Assembly (NCBI RefSeq): GCF_019976755.1
Contig: NZ_AP023441.1
Span: 992,001 to 1,056,000, forward strand
Length of the DNA: 64,000 nt
Direction of reading: 5' to 3'
Source: Nostoc sp. MS1
GTDB taxonomy: Bacteria; Cyanobacteriota; Cyanobacteriia; Cyanobacteriales; Nostocaceae
Both the position numbers and the translations under genes were made by a program. Shown here piece after piece: positions 53,699 to 62,945 of this stretch. A model generated the notes under the pieces. The model saw only the letters and a list, made by a program, of their open reading frames with translations, was not told the DNA's origin and ran no database searches. How positions within the stretch are numbered: the first letter of the stretch is position 1; each line of letters starts with the position of its first letter.

Positions 53699-54742
53699 CT
53701 ATATCCTATCCCTCACCATTGTCGCTGCATTACTAATACCATTAAACACCCCTAATCCTCCTAAGCCTGCCAAAACTAAAGATAAGAGTGGTGCTAAAAC
53801 TCCCAAAAAAATCATAAACCACATCAAATCAGGATTAGCATTAGGGTCTTGCGCTGGGCCATTGACAATCACAGCAGCAGTTATGATGGCAATAATATTG
53901 AATGAAAGTTTAGCAATCCCTGCTGATATAAACCCTGTTAACCATAAGAAAAGCGGTTTACCTGCTACCGGAAGTAAGGAACCACCTACAGCTAAAGGCC
54001 CCAACACTGCAATTAGCAACATAGTTGCCTCTATTAAATTTTGAAAGGCATATTGTAAGGAGATGAGAAAGTTTTTAATACTTGTTTGAACTGTATTGCC
54101 TATTAAAGAATTAAAATCAGTTTCGGATATAATACCTGTACCAAATCTTATTTGATTAACTTGAGTTTCCAACCTCACTATCCAAGGTCTATTTCCATAT
54201 AAATTTCTATATTCCCGCCAGAGATTATCAATTCTTTCACTAGCTTTTGTAAAACATTGGGTTTGTTGTTCACCAGTTAAAGCTTGACAGGGACGAAGTA
54301 AAGAACCTGCTACTTCTTCCGCAACACTCATATTTAATGCTTGCTGATAAACTTGATTAGCATCTGCTGTAGCCACTACTTGCTGATTGATAGTATTGAT
54401 AAAATTCCTGACCCCTAATGTTAAAGTTGAAAGCAGACTGCCATTACCAGAATTGCTTAATAATACGACTACAACAAAAGGCCAAACAAGAGCCGATAGC
54501 GGACGCGAATACTCGCTGTGAATCATATCATTGAACCACTGGAGTACGAAAAATAGTAGAGTGCCAACAGCAAAAAATACTCCGAGATTTGTCAATGCTC
54601 CATATAAGTTATTGCTGGTATTATTTTGTAATAAATCCAACCATTGATTGTCCCAGCCTTCGGCAATACTGCGAGCCGTTGCTGTGCCACTATTAAGGGT
54701 ATCTGTTAAGCCAATTTGAGCTAAAAATGGATAAATTTGCAT
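53699..54742 (-). CDS. VirB6/TrbL-like polytopic membrane protein (candidate)
   Basis: A 347-residue membrane protein with at least five hydrophobic segments: LGVFFAVGTLLFFVLQW (about 53-69), ALVWPFVVVVLLS, a long loop with Cys and acidic residues (PCQALTGEQQTQCF), then ATMLLIAVLGPLAVGG, GFISAGIAKLSFNIIAIIT and WFMIFLGVLAPLLSLVLAG (each part of a longer helix). A large central periplasmic loop between two groups of helices is the TrbL/VirB6 arrangement. These proteins form the inner-membrane substrate channel. It lies between the TrbJ-like and VirB8-like genes. Confidence 0.65.
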   Translation of the reverse strand: MQIYPFLAQIGLTDTLNSGTATARSIAEGWDNQWLDLLQNNTSNNLYGALTNLGVFFAVGTLLFFVLQWFNDMIHSEYSRPLSALVWPFVVVVLLSNSGNGSLLSTLTLGVRNFINTINQQVVATADANQVYQQALNMSVAEEVAGSLLRPCQALTGEQQTQCFTKASERIDNLWREYRNLYGNRPWIVRLETQVNQIRFGTGIISETDFNSLIGNTVQTSIKNFLISLQYAFQNLIEATMLLIAVLGPLAVGGSLLPVAGKPLFLWLTGFISAGIAKLSFNIIAIITAAVIVNGPAQDPNANPDLMWFMIFLGVLAPLLSLVLAGLGGLGVFNGISNAATMVRDRI

Positions 54743-54768
54743 ATTTTATATATAGTTATATTCTCTGC

Positions 54769-54815
54769 ATCTCTGTGCCTTTGTGGTTAATTATTAACTA
54801 AAGAGACACAGAGAT
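54769..54815 (-). other. Intra-operon inverted repeat
   Basis: ATCTCTGTG (54769-54777) and CACAGAGAT (54807-54815) are perfect reverse complements with a 29-nt loop, between the TrbJ-like and VirB6-like genes. It may be an mRNA processing or attenuation hairpin, or a dispersed repeat. Confidence 0.4.
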
Positions 54816-55595
54816 TTATTTTTCAGATTTTCTCCCAAATAAATCGACTTGAGCAGTAGTTCGTAGAAGTCTTGCGGCTTCTGTTGATGTATCTACTCGC
54901 CGCGCTCTATTTGCTTCTTCCATCTGTTGAGAAATGTTTGCTAAATTCAGATTAGAATATTGTAGAGATTGATTTGCTAAAACTGTTTGATATAAATTTT
55001 CGCTAATAATTTTTGATTGCTCAGTCTGGATTCTAATACTTTGCAATTGTAAGTTGGCTTGATCTTTGGTAGCTCCCAATGTACTTTGAGTTGCTGCATC
55101 TTTAGCTGCATTCAATAACTGCTCAATAGATGATAGAAATCCATCAGCATCTCTAGAATATTGTTCAATATCTTTGATACTTGTTTCTGTATTCTCTAAT
55201 TTTGCTTTCATTCTGATTTGTCCCTCTTTCCCCAGCATTCCTTGTACCGAACTCCGGGTGAGGTAACGATTAATTTCGTTAGTAACGGCGTTGGAACGTA
55301 TGGCTTGATTATTCTCAAATTTGTCGGGTATGGAGTTAAAAAATGTGATATCCTTACGAACTTGATCACCAGCCGCAATAGGATTAGGTATATTTAAATC
55401 GCCTGTCGCACCACTGAGGGCATTTTGTGAACTAGTTTCTAGAGGTTTTAAGGTTTCACTTAAGTTATATCTTAAGTAATTTTGTAAGTCGGTGGAGTAG
55501 GATTGAAAGTCAGTCCAAACTCTGCCTAATTGTGCCATTGCTGGCACAGCTAATAGTCCTAAAAATCCTAATGTTAATAAAATAGTTTTTTTCAT
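54816..55595 (-). CDS. VirB5/TrbJ-like secreted helical protein (candidate)
   Basis: A 259-residue protein with a clear signal peptide (MKKTILLTLGFLGLLAVPAM, cleavage after AMA). The mature part is almost all alpha-helical, with many Gln, Asn and Ser, and long coiled-coil segments (IKDIEQYSRDADGFLSSIEQL, of which only part is quoted; and SIRIQTEQSKIISENLYQTV). TrbJ and VirB5 proteins are of this kind: minor pilus components or surface adhesins. The place between the VirB4 and VirB6-like genes is the same as in other T4SS operons. AAAGG stands upstream of the ATG at 55595. Confidence 0.6.
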   Translation of the reverse strand: MKKTILLTLGFLGLLAVPAMAQLGRVWTDFQSYSTDLQNYLRYNLSETLKPLETSSQNALSGATGDLNIPNPIAAGDQVRKDITFFNSIPDKFENNQAIRSNAVTNEINRYLTRSSVQGMLGKEGQIRMKAKLENTETSIKDIEQYSRDADGFLSSIEQLLNAAKDAATQSTLGATKDQANLQLQSIRIQTEQSKIISENLYQTVLANQSLQYSNLNLANISQQMEEANRARRVDTSTEAARLLRTTAQVDLFGRKSEK

Positions 55596-55613
55596 TTATT
55601 TATACCTTTACTA

Positions 55614-58361
55614 TTAACTCCCGCGTAAACTAGCTAATAATTGACGAGCAAACACTGATATTGCTTCATATTTATTGCTGTAATGTTGCATTGCTTGTTG
55701 ACGCGCTGTTTGTTCATGGGGGTTATTCGCAACTACGGCTAATTGTTCATAACCAGGGTAATAACGGCAGAAGGTGTAAATGCCGTTATCATCTAATAGC
55801 CATTGGCTGTAAACTCCTTCTTTCCGAGGGAAAAAGCTTTCTGAGGCGTTACGCGCGATAGTTTCTCTGGGATATTTAAGGATGCTGACGAAACTATCTA
55901 CGGCTACTGGTTGGATACGACCAATTAATCTTGTAGTCAAGTTTTGTAATATCTTCGATGCGGCTCTAGATTTGGCGATTGTATCGGGGTCTTGGGCTGA
56001 TAAAATTACCCTAATACCCGCTTTGGCTCCGTTAGCACACATTCTGCCTACTAGGTCGGAGATTTGGTCAAACTCGAATAAAATTGGTGCTTCGTCAATA
56101 AAGAAGATGGAGGCGGGACTACTCAAGGCGCGGCGTAAGGCGGCGGAATAAGCACTCAAGGAAAGTACGGCTGCATCTTCGTTATCTGAGAGGTTACGCA
56201 GCGCAAATACCAAAAGTTGCGCGTCGGTGGGAAAGCTGGAGGGTGCGGAAATGGCTTGTCCTACACGACTGGAAAGCCAAAAGCGCAAGCGCAGGTGAAT
56301 TTGGCTGAGTGCGTCTTCCACTCGGCCGCTAACTGAGTCTAGTTGTAAATGTTCTGGAGAACAGAAGTGCAAAAAGTCGTTGAGGGTCGGGGTTTTTTGC
56401 CATTCTGGACTACCAAAACCACCTGCGATCGCCATTTTATATCTTTGTTGAATCCCTTCGTCAGCAAAGAAAGCACTCAAGGCTAAGTTGAGTAGGGAAC
56501 GAACTGTCTGTGTTAGTAGTTGGTTATCAGCAGATGAGCCTAACACCATCGTCATCAGTGCTGATTCTAAGAAGGCGGTATAATCGAGGAGGCGATCGCG
56601 TTGTTGTTCTGGATCGAGCGATCGTAAGTCTGGCTGCTCAAATAAATTATTCGATTGTTTGGAAATATCAAAATATGCCCCGTTCCCTTCCATAAAATGG
56701 GCATAATCGGTAAAGGTAGACGTACCATCAGGTTTAGGAAAGTCTAAGGCTACCACTGGGATACCATGCGCCAAAGCCTGGGTTAAAATTCCTGACACCA
56801 AGACTGATTTCCCCGCACGGGTAGTCGCAAACAAGGCTAAGTTTTTATGTTGGTTAAACATATCCAACTGTACAGGTGTACCGCCTTCCTCCGCAATTAA
56901 TTCAAAGCCATGTTTATCGCCAGCTTTGGTAATTACTAAAGGCATTAAACCAGGTACTTCACTGGTTAAATATAACTGGCGACGGTTAAAGGGTTTAACT
57001 AACAAACCCTCCCAAACTACAGGTAAAGATTGTAACCAAATCTTCCACGCATACTCAGTTTCCCTTACCACTCGCGCCGGACGCTGGAAGCAGTTTTCGA
57101 TATACCTTGTGGCTTCATCCAATTTTTCTACAGTGGGACGATGGACGAAGATAGCCACACCAGCGTAAATTGGGACTGCGCCTTCAAATAGTTGTTCTTG
57201 TGCTGCAACTGATTTTCTTAACTTCAATTGCGCGTTAACGTCAATTGTTTTACTCTTTTCCTGCGCCATCATTGCTGTCACATTTGACTGCTTGAGGACT
57301 CTTTGTAGGGTAGTCTTTACCAAAGCTGGGTTTGCAGCCGTCAATTGACAGACAATTTCTGTATCTACTATTGATTCTCGCGCCAACAGTTCCCACAGAT
57401 AACGCAGTTGGGCAAATTTATTTGGCCAGCCACCGGGTTTTTCTAGGAAAGTCATTGCCCCAATATAATTATTATTGACATTGACCCAACGGCGATCGGC
57501 ACAAGGTACACCAGATTCCATCAACAGTGTTGTGCTGTGGACGTTTTCTATTAATAATTGGCTACTGGATAAATCTGAATGAGCCTGTTCGTAAAGTCCG
57601 GTTTCATCCAAAGTTACTAATTGGGGAACATCAATAGGTTGGGTATCGTTGAACCTCCGCCAAACTTCTTGCCAAAGTTCATCTGCATTTAAGGGTTTAA
57701 TATCCAAACCCATTTTGTTAGATAAAAGTTGTTCCCAACGGCAAAACCCTTGCTGGTAAGCTTTAGCGATAACCCCTTCAATACGCTGGTTGGCAATTTC
57801 TGCCATGTCACCTTTAAATTTTAACCACCACGCCTCGACCCTGCCTAACAGTTTCTCAATCCAGTCATCAGCATTGGTAGAAGTAGGTTCAATTGTATAA
57901 CTAACGTATATCTTTAAGAATTTCGGCTTACGAATCCCCGCCGCAGTTAATTCTTGCGTTCTCGCTCTTTCTGCCATTAACAGATATTTAATATCTCTTG
58001 AGGGAGAACGTTTAATTAAATCAGATAATTCCCCTTGGCGTTGCTGATCTGAACTAAAAGAACCCATGTGTAAAGTCATGTTTTCCCCTTCGGGGATGTC
58101 TTTTAATCCAGATTCAATGTTTTGAAAAATTGTGTCTATTTGCTCTTTTCTTAAGGTAGTATGAATCCCTTTGCATTCAAAACCAAAAACAAAGCAAAAT
58201 TTATCTTTTTGAGTTCCCTTGGTTAATATATAAGCGCCAATATCACGCCCATCTAATGCTATTCTGAGCATGGTTGATAGATGTAGCGCATCCTCAAATG
58301 GCGTTAATCTACTTTCGCTGCCGGCGAGACCGATGCTTTGTTTTCCGATTTTTTGCTTCAT
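55614..58361 (-). CDS. VirB4/TraC-like T4SS ATPase
   Basis: A 915-residue ATPase and the most secure member of the operon. The Walker A sequence is ATTRAGKSVLVSG (around residues 513-525), with Ala where the first Gly of GxxxxGKS is usual. Walker B is IFFIDEAPILFEFDQ (around 755). An arginine-containing sensor (RVILSAQDPDT) and the C-terminal helical end follow. The N-terminal 400 residues match the VirB4 N domain (for example LLMAERARTQELTAAG). It energises pilus and channel assembly from the inner membrane. The start at 58361 overlaps the VirB3-like gene by 53 bases, in the order VirB3-VirB4. Confidence 0.85.
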   Translation of the reverse strand: MKQKIGKQSIGLAGSESRLTPFEDALHLSTMLRIALDGRDIGAYILTKGTQKDKFCFVFGFECKGIHTTLRKEQIDTIFQNIESGLKDIPEGENMTLHMGSFSSDQQRQGELSDLIKRSPSRDIKYLLMAERARTQELTAAGIRKPKFLKIYVSYTIEPTSTNADDWIEKLLGRVEAWWLKFKGDMAEIANQRIEGVIAKAYQQGFCRWEQLLSNKMGLDIKPLNADELWQEVWRRFNDTQPIDVPQLVTLDETGLYEQAHSDLSSSQLLIENVHSTTLLMESGVPCADRRWVNVNNNYIGAMTFLEKPGGWPNKFAQLRYLWELLARESIVDTEIVCQLTAANPALVKTTLQRVLKQSNVTAMMAQEKSKTIDVNAQLKLRKSVAAQEQLFEGAVPIYAGVAIFVHRPTVEKLDEATRYIENCFQRPARVVRETEYAWKIWLQSLPVVWEGLLVKPFNRRQLYLTSEVPGLMPLVITKAGDKHGFELIAEEGGTPVQLDMFNQHKNLALFATTRAGKSVLVSGILTQALAHGIPVVALDFPKPDGTSTFTDYAHFMEGNGAYFDISKQSNNLFEQPDLRSLDPEQQRDRLLDYTAFLESALMTMVLGSSADNQLLTQTVRSLLNLALSAFFADEGIQQRYKMAIAGGFGSPEWQKTPTLNDFLHFCSPEHLQLDSVSGRVEDALSQIHLRLRFWLSSRVGQAISAPSSFPTDAQLLVFALRNLSDNEDAAVLSLSAYSAALRRALSSPASIFFIDEAPILFEFDQISDLVGRMCANGAKAGIRVILSAQDPDTIAKSRAASKILQNLTTRLIGRIQPVAVDSFVSILKYPRETIARNASESFFPRKEGVYSQWLLDDNGIYTFCRYYPGYEQLAVVANNPHEQTARQQAMQHYSNKYEAISVFARQLLASLRGS

Positions 58362-58686
58362 GGTTAACTTCTAGCAAACTGTGATAACGAGCAAAGCCTC
58401 TTGTCCAAGTGGGAACTCCAATAAATTTACTTAAAAAGCGCCAACTTCTACCACCAGATAATATCCACCAAGTGGCCATCCCCCAACCAGCAATTAAAAA
58501 AGTCCATAGCCATCGTTGAAAATCATCGGCGAATACACCTCCAAAAATTCCATTGATGATGAAGTACGCTCCTAGACAAATTACTGTCCAAGGAAATATT
58601 TGATCGGCAGGAATTGGCCCTAGTGAGGGTTGAGAACCTAAAATTTGATTAACTGGGCGAAATTCTTGTGATCTTTCCTCAGACAT
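58309..58686 (-). CDS. VirB3/TraL-like small membrane protein (candidate)
   Basis: A 125-residue protein with two hydrophobic segments (IFPWTVICLGAYFIINGIFGG, residues ~30-50, part quoted; LWTFLIAGWGMATWWIL, ~59-75), a polar N-terminus and a very basic C-terminus (KNRKTKHRSRRQRK). Small two-helix proteins directly upstream of, and overlapping with, virB4 are VirB3 in most T4SS. Here the overlap is 53 bp. The family assignment is inferred from this location and topology. Confidence 0.6.
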   Translation of the reverse strand: MSEERSQEFRPVNQILGSQPSLGPIPADQIFPWTVICLGAYFIINGIFGGVFADDFQRWLWTFLIAGWGMATWWILSGGRSWRFLSKFIGVPTWTRGFARYHSLLEVNHEAKNRKTKHRSRRQRK

Positions 58687-58765
58687 ATATTGTTTCTCTG
58701 CTAGATGCGGGATGGAGGTTAGAGACTAAAATGATTTAGCTCAATCTCAATGGATAGGAAAATAA

Positions 58766-59386
58766 TTATTGTTTATTGGTATCACCAATTACAAAGCTTG
58801 TTAATACATCTGCAATAGTAACAGCAACGACTACTAATAGGGGAGTTCTCGCTACACTTTGCCAATCTTCGTCTTTACGAACTGCATTAATTACACCTAC
58901 GAGAGATATAGCAATATAAAGTAAAAATATGCCTCGCAATACGTTAAAAATTAAGCTGACGGCTGCTTGGCTACCACCGCTATTTTCACTCCCCTGTGTT
59001 AATGTAGTTTTGAAAAAATTCTCTGCTTTGCCAAAAAATTGTGCCTGTGCGGGAAAGGCTAAACAATCTAGCCAAAATAAACTGAGAATCAAAGCTGCTG
59101 CTAATATTTGGCAAATGATTAACCATCTTTTTGGTAAATTTAATTGCTGTCCAGCTTGATGAATGACTATGGCAACTAAACTACCAAATAGCATACAAAA
59201 GAGTAGCAAGGGGCTTTTTAAGCTGATGACGCTAAGAAATACAGCACAAGCTAACAAGAATGGTACTGATTCTACTATTTTTAACCGTAATTGTCTGAGG
59301 ATAAGTCTCATTTCCTTGAAATTTATAACTTGATTTATTGTAAAAGTGATATATTTTTTTTGTGCATGAATGTTTTTTTTCGGCAT
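58766..59386 (-). CDS. VirB2-like pilin / membrane protein (candidate)
   Basis: A 206-residue hydrophobic protein that opens the operon. ATG 59311 (MRLILRQLRLKI) is an alternative start giving 181 residues. Two helices occur in the first half (PFLLACAVFLSVISL, LLLFCMLFGSLVAIVI) and a third one, LIICQILAAALILSLFWLDC. AFPAQAQFF looks like a signal cleavage site. After it come NVLRGIFLLYIAISLVGVI and TPLLVVVAVTIADVLTSFVI, two helices joined by a short polar loop (NAVRKDEDWQSVAR). This tail is pilin-like (VirB2). The ~1-kb non-coding stretch upstream must carry the operon promoter. Confidence 0.5.
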   Translation of the reverse strand: MPKKNIHAQKKYITFTINQVINFKEMRLILRQLRLKIVESVPFLLACAVFLSVISLKSPLLLFCMLFGSLVAIVIHQAGQQLNLPKRWLIICQILAAALILSLFWLDCLAFPAQAQFFGKAENFFKTTLTQGSENSGGSQAAVSLIFNVLRGIFLLYIAISLVGVINAVRKDEDWQSVARTPLLVVVAVTIADVLTSFVIGDTNKQ

Positions 59387-60405
59387 TTAGTCAGTTGTCC
59401 TACTATCTATTACAAACCCTGGTTGACGCGGTTGTTGAAACCTTGATAATTTATCATGCACTAACACCTTTTATTCAAAAACTATTAATTTTTAGGCGCA
59501 TATCTATTTATGATATTATGTATGGTTAAAACTAAGTTAACTCCATCTTAATAATCTATTAAATAAATATCGTCAACTGCATATATCCTTAGTTAGGTCA
59601 ATATTTTAAGACTTTTAAGTGGCTTAATCTTGATGCCAGCCTGGGAACTTGCCTAGTTGATGAATAAATGAGCTTTGTGTTGCATGACTATCAATTCTCC
59701 ATCTTAATTTGATGAATTGGCACAAACTGCTATGATTAGCTAGGTTATTTAATTAGTCAAAAGCTTCAAATTACATGAGTTAATCTACAAAAAATCCTCA
59801 ATCAAGTATCGAAGCTACAACATATTGACATCAGATTAAGCAAGACTGCTTCGCAAAAAGGTAGTAAATGGCTCTGGTAGACACAAATAAGCTTATTTTG
59901 AGAACACATACCTAAAACCTAGTCGCACATAGATTAGCTACTCAGGTACAGGCGATCGCCCATACATAACCTCTGCACTAAGTTACTGGATATAGGGACA
60001 AATGTCTAGTCTTAAACACTAACATCCTAGCAGTTTTTGCCAGACAATCATAACATCTGATGGGAAATGCTACCCTTTTATGTATTAATTTTATCTATGA
60101 ATTAATATAACTCCCTTGTCTCTATCTGGGTAGAAAAATCATATTCTCATGAAAAAAATCAGTGTAATTACAGAGTTATATAGAAAGTGCGATCGCTAAA
60201 AACAAAGCACTATTTTTACTTATATTTATCGTGAGCCGAGTCAAGTTGGTTAAGCCTTCAAAGATACCTAAAAGCAACAGAAAACTGCTTACTGTCCCTC
60301 ACCATAGACAGTACCTGTTCCCTGTTGCCCGTTAAATAACCAAGCTTGTCATATTGTAGGATGGACATTGCCCACCACTACTTCTTGTCTGAGTTTGACT
60401 TGCTC
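59387..60405. other. Long upstream region of the T4SS-like operon
   Basis: This 1019-bp region is AT-rich and has no coding sequence on either strand. It includes the promoter for the nine-gene operon on the minus strand and the 3' flank of the PEP-CTERM gene. Two HIP1 octamers are present or nearly so (around 59951-59958 and 60188-60197). No RNA gene, oriT-like repeat or relaxase site was recognised by eye. Confidence 0.5.
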
Positions 60406-61803
60406 TTATCCTAACTGTTTTTTCTTACTTCTCATCCCCATCATCCCTAAAACAACAATTCCGCCAACAATTGAGGGTTCAGGTACAGAGGTAGCACTTG
60501 CATCAGAATCACTTACAGGAACCACACTGACATCATCCAACGTTAACCAATCATGGTTAACCCTGCCAAAGAATTTTAATTCTGTGGTGGGTGATGTAGC
60601 GACAAATTTATATTGATATTTCGTGAATCCTTGTCGCCAAGTAGAGTCTACTTTCTCATCAATCACATTACCATCTATATAAGTCCGAAAAATGTTACCA
60701 AGAAAAGGATTCCCTGGCGTGGACTCTTCAACGGATAAAAATTGATAACTCAGTAAATACTCTTGACCAACGACTGTATTAAGTTCCTGTGAAAAGAAGC
60801 CAGTTCCCCGTATATCTAAGCTCCGAAATCCAGTGTTGGGAGCATTTGACTGTCGAAATAAATAAGTCCCATCTCCGATAGCATCACTATCGTTTACCCA
60901 TCCTGTAATAAAGGGGTTGGGCAAAGTCGGGTCTACAGGACTTACCAGTGGATCAGTTTCAAAACTACCATTGACGACAATATTTTTAGGGTCTACTGAA
61001 TATTTAGGATCATCTTTAGGATCAAGAACAATGTAACGTGGGTCATTTTGAGGATAATCGGTACGACCAGTTGCGGGTACTGATGGGGGAATGTCCCCAG
61101 GTTGCACACCAGTAACCGTAATTGTTCCCCCAGTTGTTGGTGCTTCGTTTACAGCTTCGACACTCACATTATCCAGAAAGAAGAAGCCGTTGGGGTTTCT
61201 GTAAGCAAATTTTAGTTCTGTGTTTGTGTCTGTAGCCAGGAAGTTGTATGTATACTCTGTGTATGGATCGTAGGAGTTGGCAGTGAAGGAATTGGTAGGA
61301 ATATTGTTGAGGTCATAAATCTTGTTGCCACCGATAAAAGCCTGGAATGTGTTATCGGTAAACTGTGGCAAGTCGTTACTTCTTAATCTATATTTGAGCT
61401 GATAGACCTGACCTGGGGTTGTAGCAAGATTTTGTGACAAGTAGCCATCATTTACGTATCCACCACCCCTAAAAGTGCTTTTACCAGTACCTAGTGAATC
61501 GGGGTAGCCAATAATTGCATCGTAATTCCCTTTAATAACACTAATCCATTGATCTGCGGGATTATTTCTAGTTGTAGTCCAGCCAGTAATATTAGGGTTA
61601 TTAGTCCAGGTAGAAGGGTCATTAGGATTGTAGTTAGGATTATAGCTAGCGTCGAGTTCAAAATCTCCGTTAGACACAAGATTGGCTGCTTGTGCTGTGG
61701 GGATATAAGCACTAGTGACTGTTGCTGTGGTCGCTAACGTGATAGCCAGCCCATAAACGTTTACACTAAATTTTTTGCGTGATTGCATAGTATTTGGTTC
61801 CAA
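60406..61803 (-). CDS. PEP-CTERM exported protein with duplicated domain
   Basis: A 465-residue exported protein. The signal peptide is at the N-terminus (VYGLAITLATTATVTSAYIP, cleavage near AQA). Two similar ~180-residue carbohydrate-binding-like (DUF642-type) domains follow: NLVSNGDFELD...ITGWTTT...LDNVSVEAV and NIVVNGSFETD...ITGWVND...LDDVSVVPV. The C-terminus is a PEP-CTERM sorting signal: VPEPS, a hydrophobic segment (VGGIVVLGMMGM) and RSKKK. Exosortase cuts such proteins and attaches them to the surface, usually along with extracellular polysaccharide. No exosortase gene is in the window. Confidence 0.9.
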   Translation of the reverse strand: MEPNTMQSRKKFSVNVYGLAITLATTATVTSAYIPTAQAANLVSNGDFELDASYNPNYNPNDPSTWTNNPNITGWTTTRNNPADQWISVIKGNYDAIIGYPDSLGTGKSTFRGGGYVNDGYLSQNLATTPGQVYQLKYRLRSNDLPQFTDNTFQAFIGGNKIYDLNNIPTNSFTANSYDPYTEYTYNFLATDTNTELKFAYRNPNGFFFLDNVSVEAVNEAPTTGGTITVTGVQPGDIPPSVPATGRTDYPQNDPRYIVLDPKDDPKYSVDPKNIVVNGSFETDPLVSPVDPTLPNPFITGWVNDSDAIGDGTYLFRQSNAPNTGFRSLDIRGTGFFSQELNTVVGQEYLLSYQFLSVEESTPGNPFLGNIFRTYIDGNVIDEKVDSTWRQGFTKYQYKFVATSPTTELKFFGRVNHDWLTLDDVSVVPVSDSDASATSVPEPSIVGGIVVLGMMGMRSKKKQLG

Positions 61804-62342
61804 AATTTACTGCACGCTGAAAAACAACAAGTTGAATCGATGACAGAGGAAACCGAATATTTTCCATACTCGGTCTCATCTATCAATCGAAATGCACAGC
61901 TTTTTACTGCTATACGACTAATAGCTAAAGGTTTTTCCTGAGCTAAATTTTTTAGTGAACCCCAAGGCTACTATTCGGTAAAATGCGATCGCTATTTCTA
62001 CCGCAACTCTTTTTCGCTCATTAAATAACACCTAAGAGAGATTACTTAAGTTTGAATCTATTGATAACAATACCAAAAATATTGGAAATTGTTACTTAAT
62101 AAGTTGGTACTAATAAAATATATTTTATTAGTATTTATGTACTAAATGTGCTACAAGTTAGATAAAATAAGTGATTTGTACTATACAGAACCAAACAGGC
62201 TTTACCAATTGAGTTGGTATTTTTTAAGAAATCATCACCTAAAGCATCTAACTGGAGTCTAGAAATAACTACATACTCAAGGAAAAATTCCGTTTTATAC
62301 TGGTTGCATGATTGCCTACGCTCAATATCTGCGTTTCTCTAG
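61804..62342. other. Divergent AT-rich promoter region
   Basis: This 539-bp region lies between the PEP-CTERM gene and the nucleotidyltransferase gene. It has one HIP1 octamer near 61985 and must contain both promoters. Nothing else is recognised. Confidence 0.5.
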
Positions 62343-62894
62343 ATGACCAACAGTTACACTCGCTTACAACAAATTTTGGCAGATTCACCTGTCAATGAAG
62401 TATTATCTGCCATAGCTCAACTTCATCTACCTAATTGGTGGTTAGCAGGGGGCGCAGTACGCAACACAGTCTGGCGTTCTCTATTTGGCGACAACTGTGC
62501 ATTATTCATCAAAGATTATGATATTGCCTTCTTTGACGAAACAGGAAACCGTGAGCAAGAATTAACAGCTAAGGCTGATCTCACAAATCTATTTCCCCAT
62601 CACCAGTTTGATGTGAAAAATCAAGCCAGTTTTGCTAGGTGGCGACCAGGCCGCAGAACCTATAGCAGCACCGAAGATGGTATACAAGATTGGCTACATA
62701 CCGCCACGGCTGTAGGTGTGCGTGTAGATACTCAAGGACAATGGGAATTTTTCACACCCTACGGCTTGGATGATTTATTCACCGGGATTATTCGACCCAC
62801 ACCAGCCCATATTAATAACCCAGATGCGCATCATAAAGCTGCTGGGTTTGTGTCAAAATGTCCTTGTCTACAGTTAGCTGTAAATCATAAATGA
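62343..62894 (+). CDS. Nucleotidyltransferase family protein (DUF925-type)
   Basis: A 183-residue member of the nucleotidyltransferase fold, resembling the DUF925 family. The core is WWLAGGAVRNTVWRSLFG followed by IKDYDIAFFD, the DxD-type metal site (Asp-Tyr-Asp). Conserved ARWRPGRRTY and the GLDDLFTGIIRPTP stretch complete the family pattern. The enzyme should use a nucleotide, but acceptor and role are not known. No ribosome binding site is visible before the ATG at 62343. It is convergent with the SDR gene. Confidence 0.8.
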   Translation: MTNSYTRLQQILADSPVNEVLSAIAQLHLPNWWLAGGAVRNTVWRSLFGDNCALFIKDYDIAFFDETGNREQELTAKADLTNLFPHHQFDVKNQASFARWRPGRRTYSSTEDGIQDWLHTATAVGVRVDTQGQWEFFTPYGLDDLFTGIIRPTPAHINNPDAHHKAAGFVSKCPCLQLAVNHK

Positions 62895-62945
62895 AAATCG
62901 CAGACGTTTTGCCTGCGACAGAATATTTTATAAATTAATTTATTC

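Noticed and set aside
49728..59386. Integrative conjugative element with defined ends
   Set aside because: No integrase, relaxase or att repeats were found around the T4SS-like operon in the window, so boundaries cannot be supported.
60368..60616. Plus-strand frame opposite the PEP-CTERM 3' end
   Set aside because: Antisense shadow of the PEP-CTERM region, no family match.
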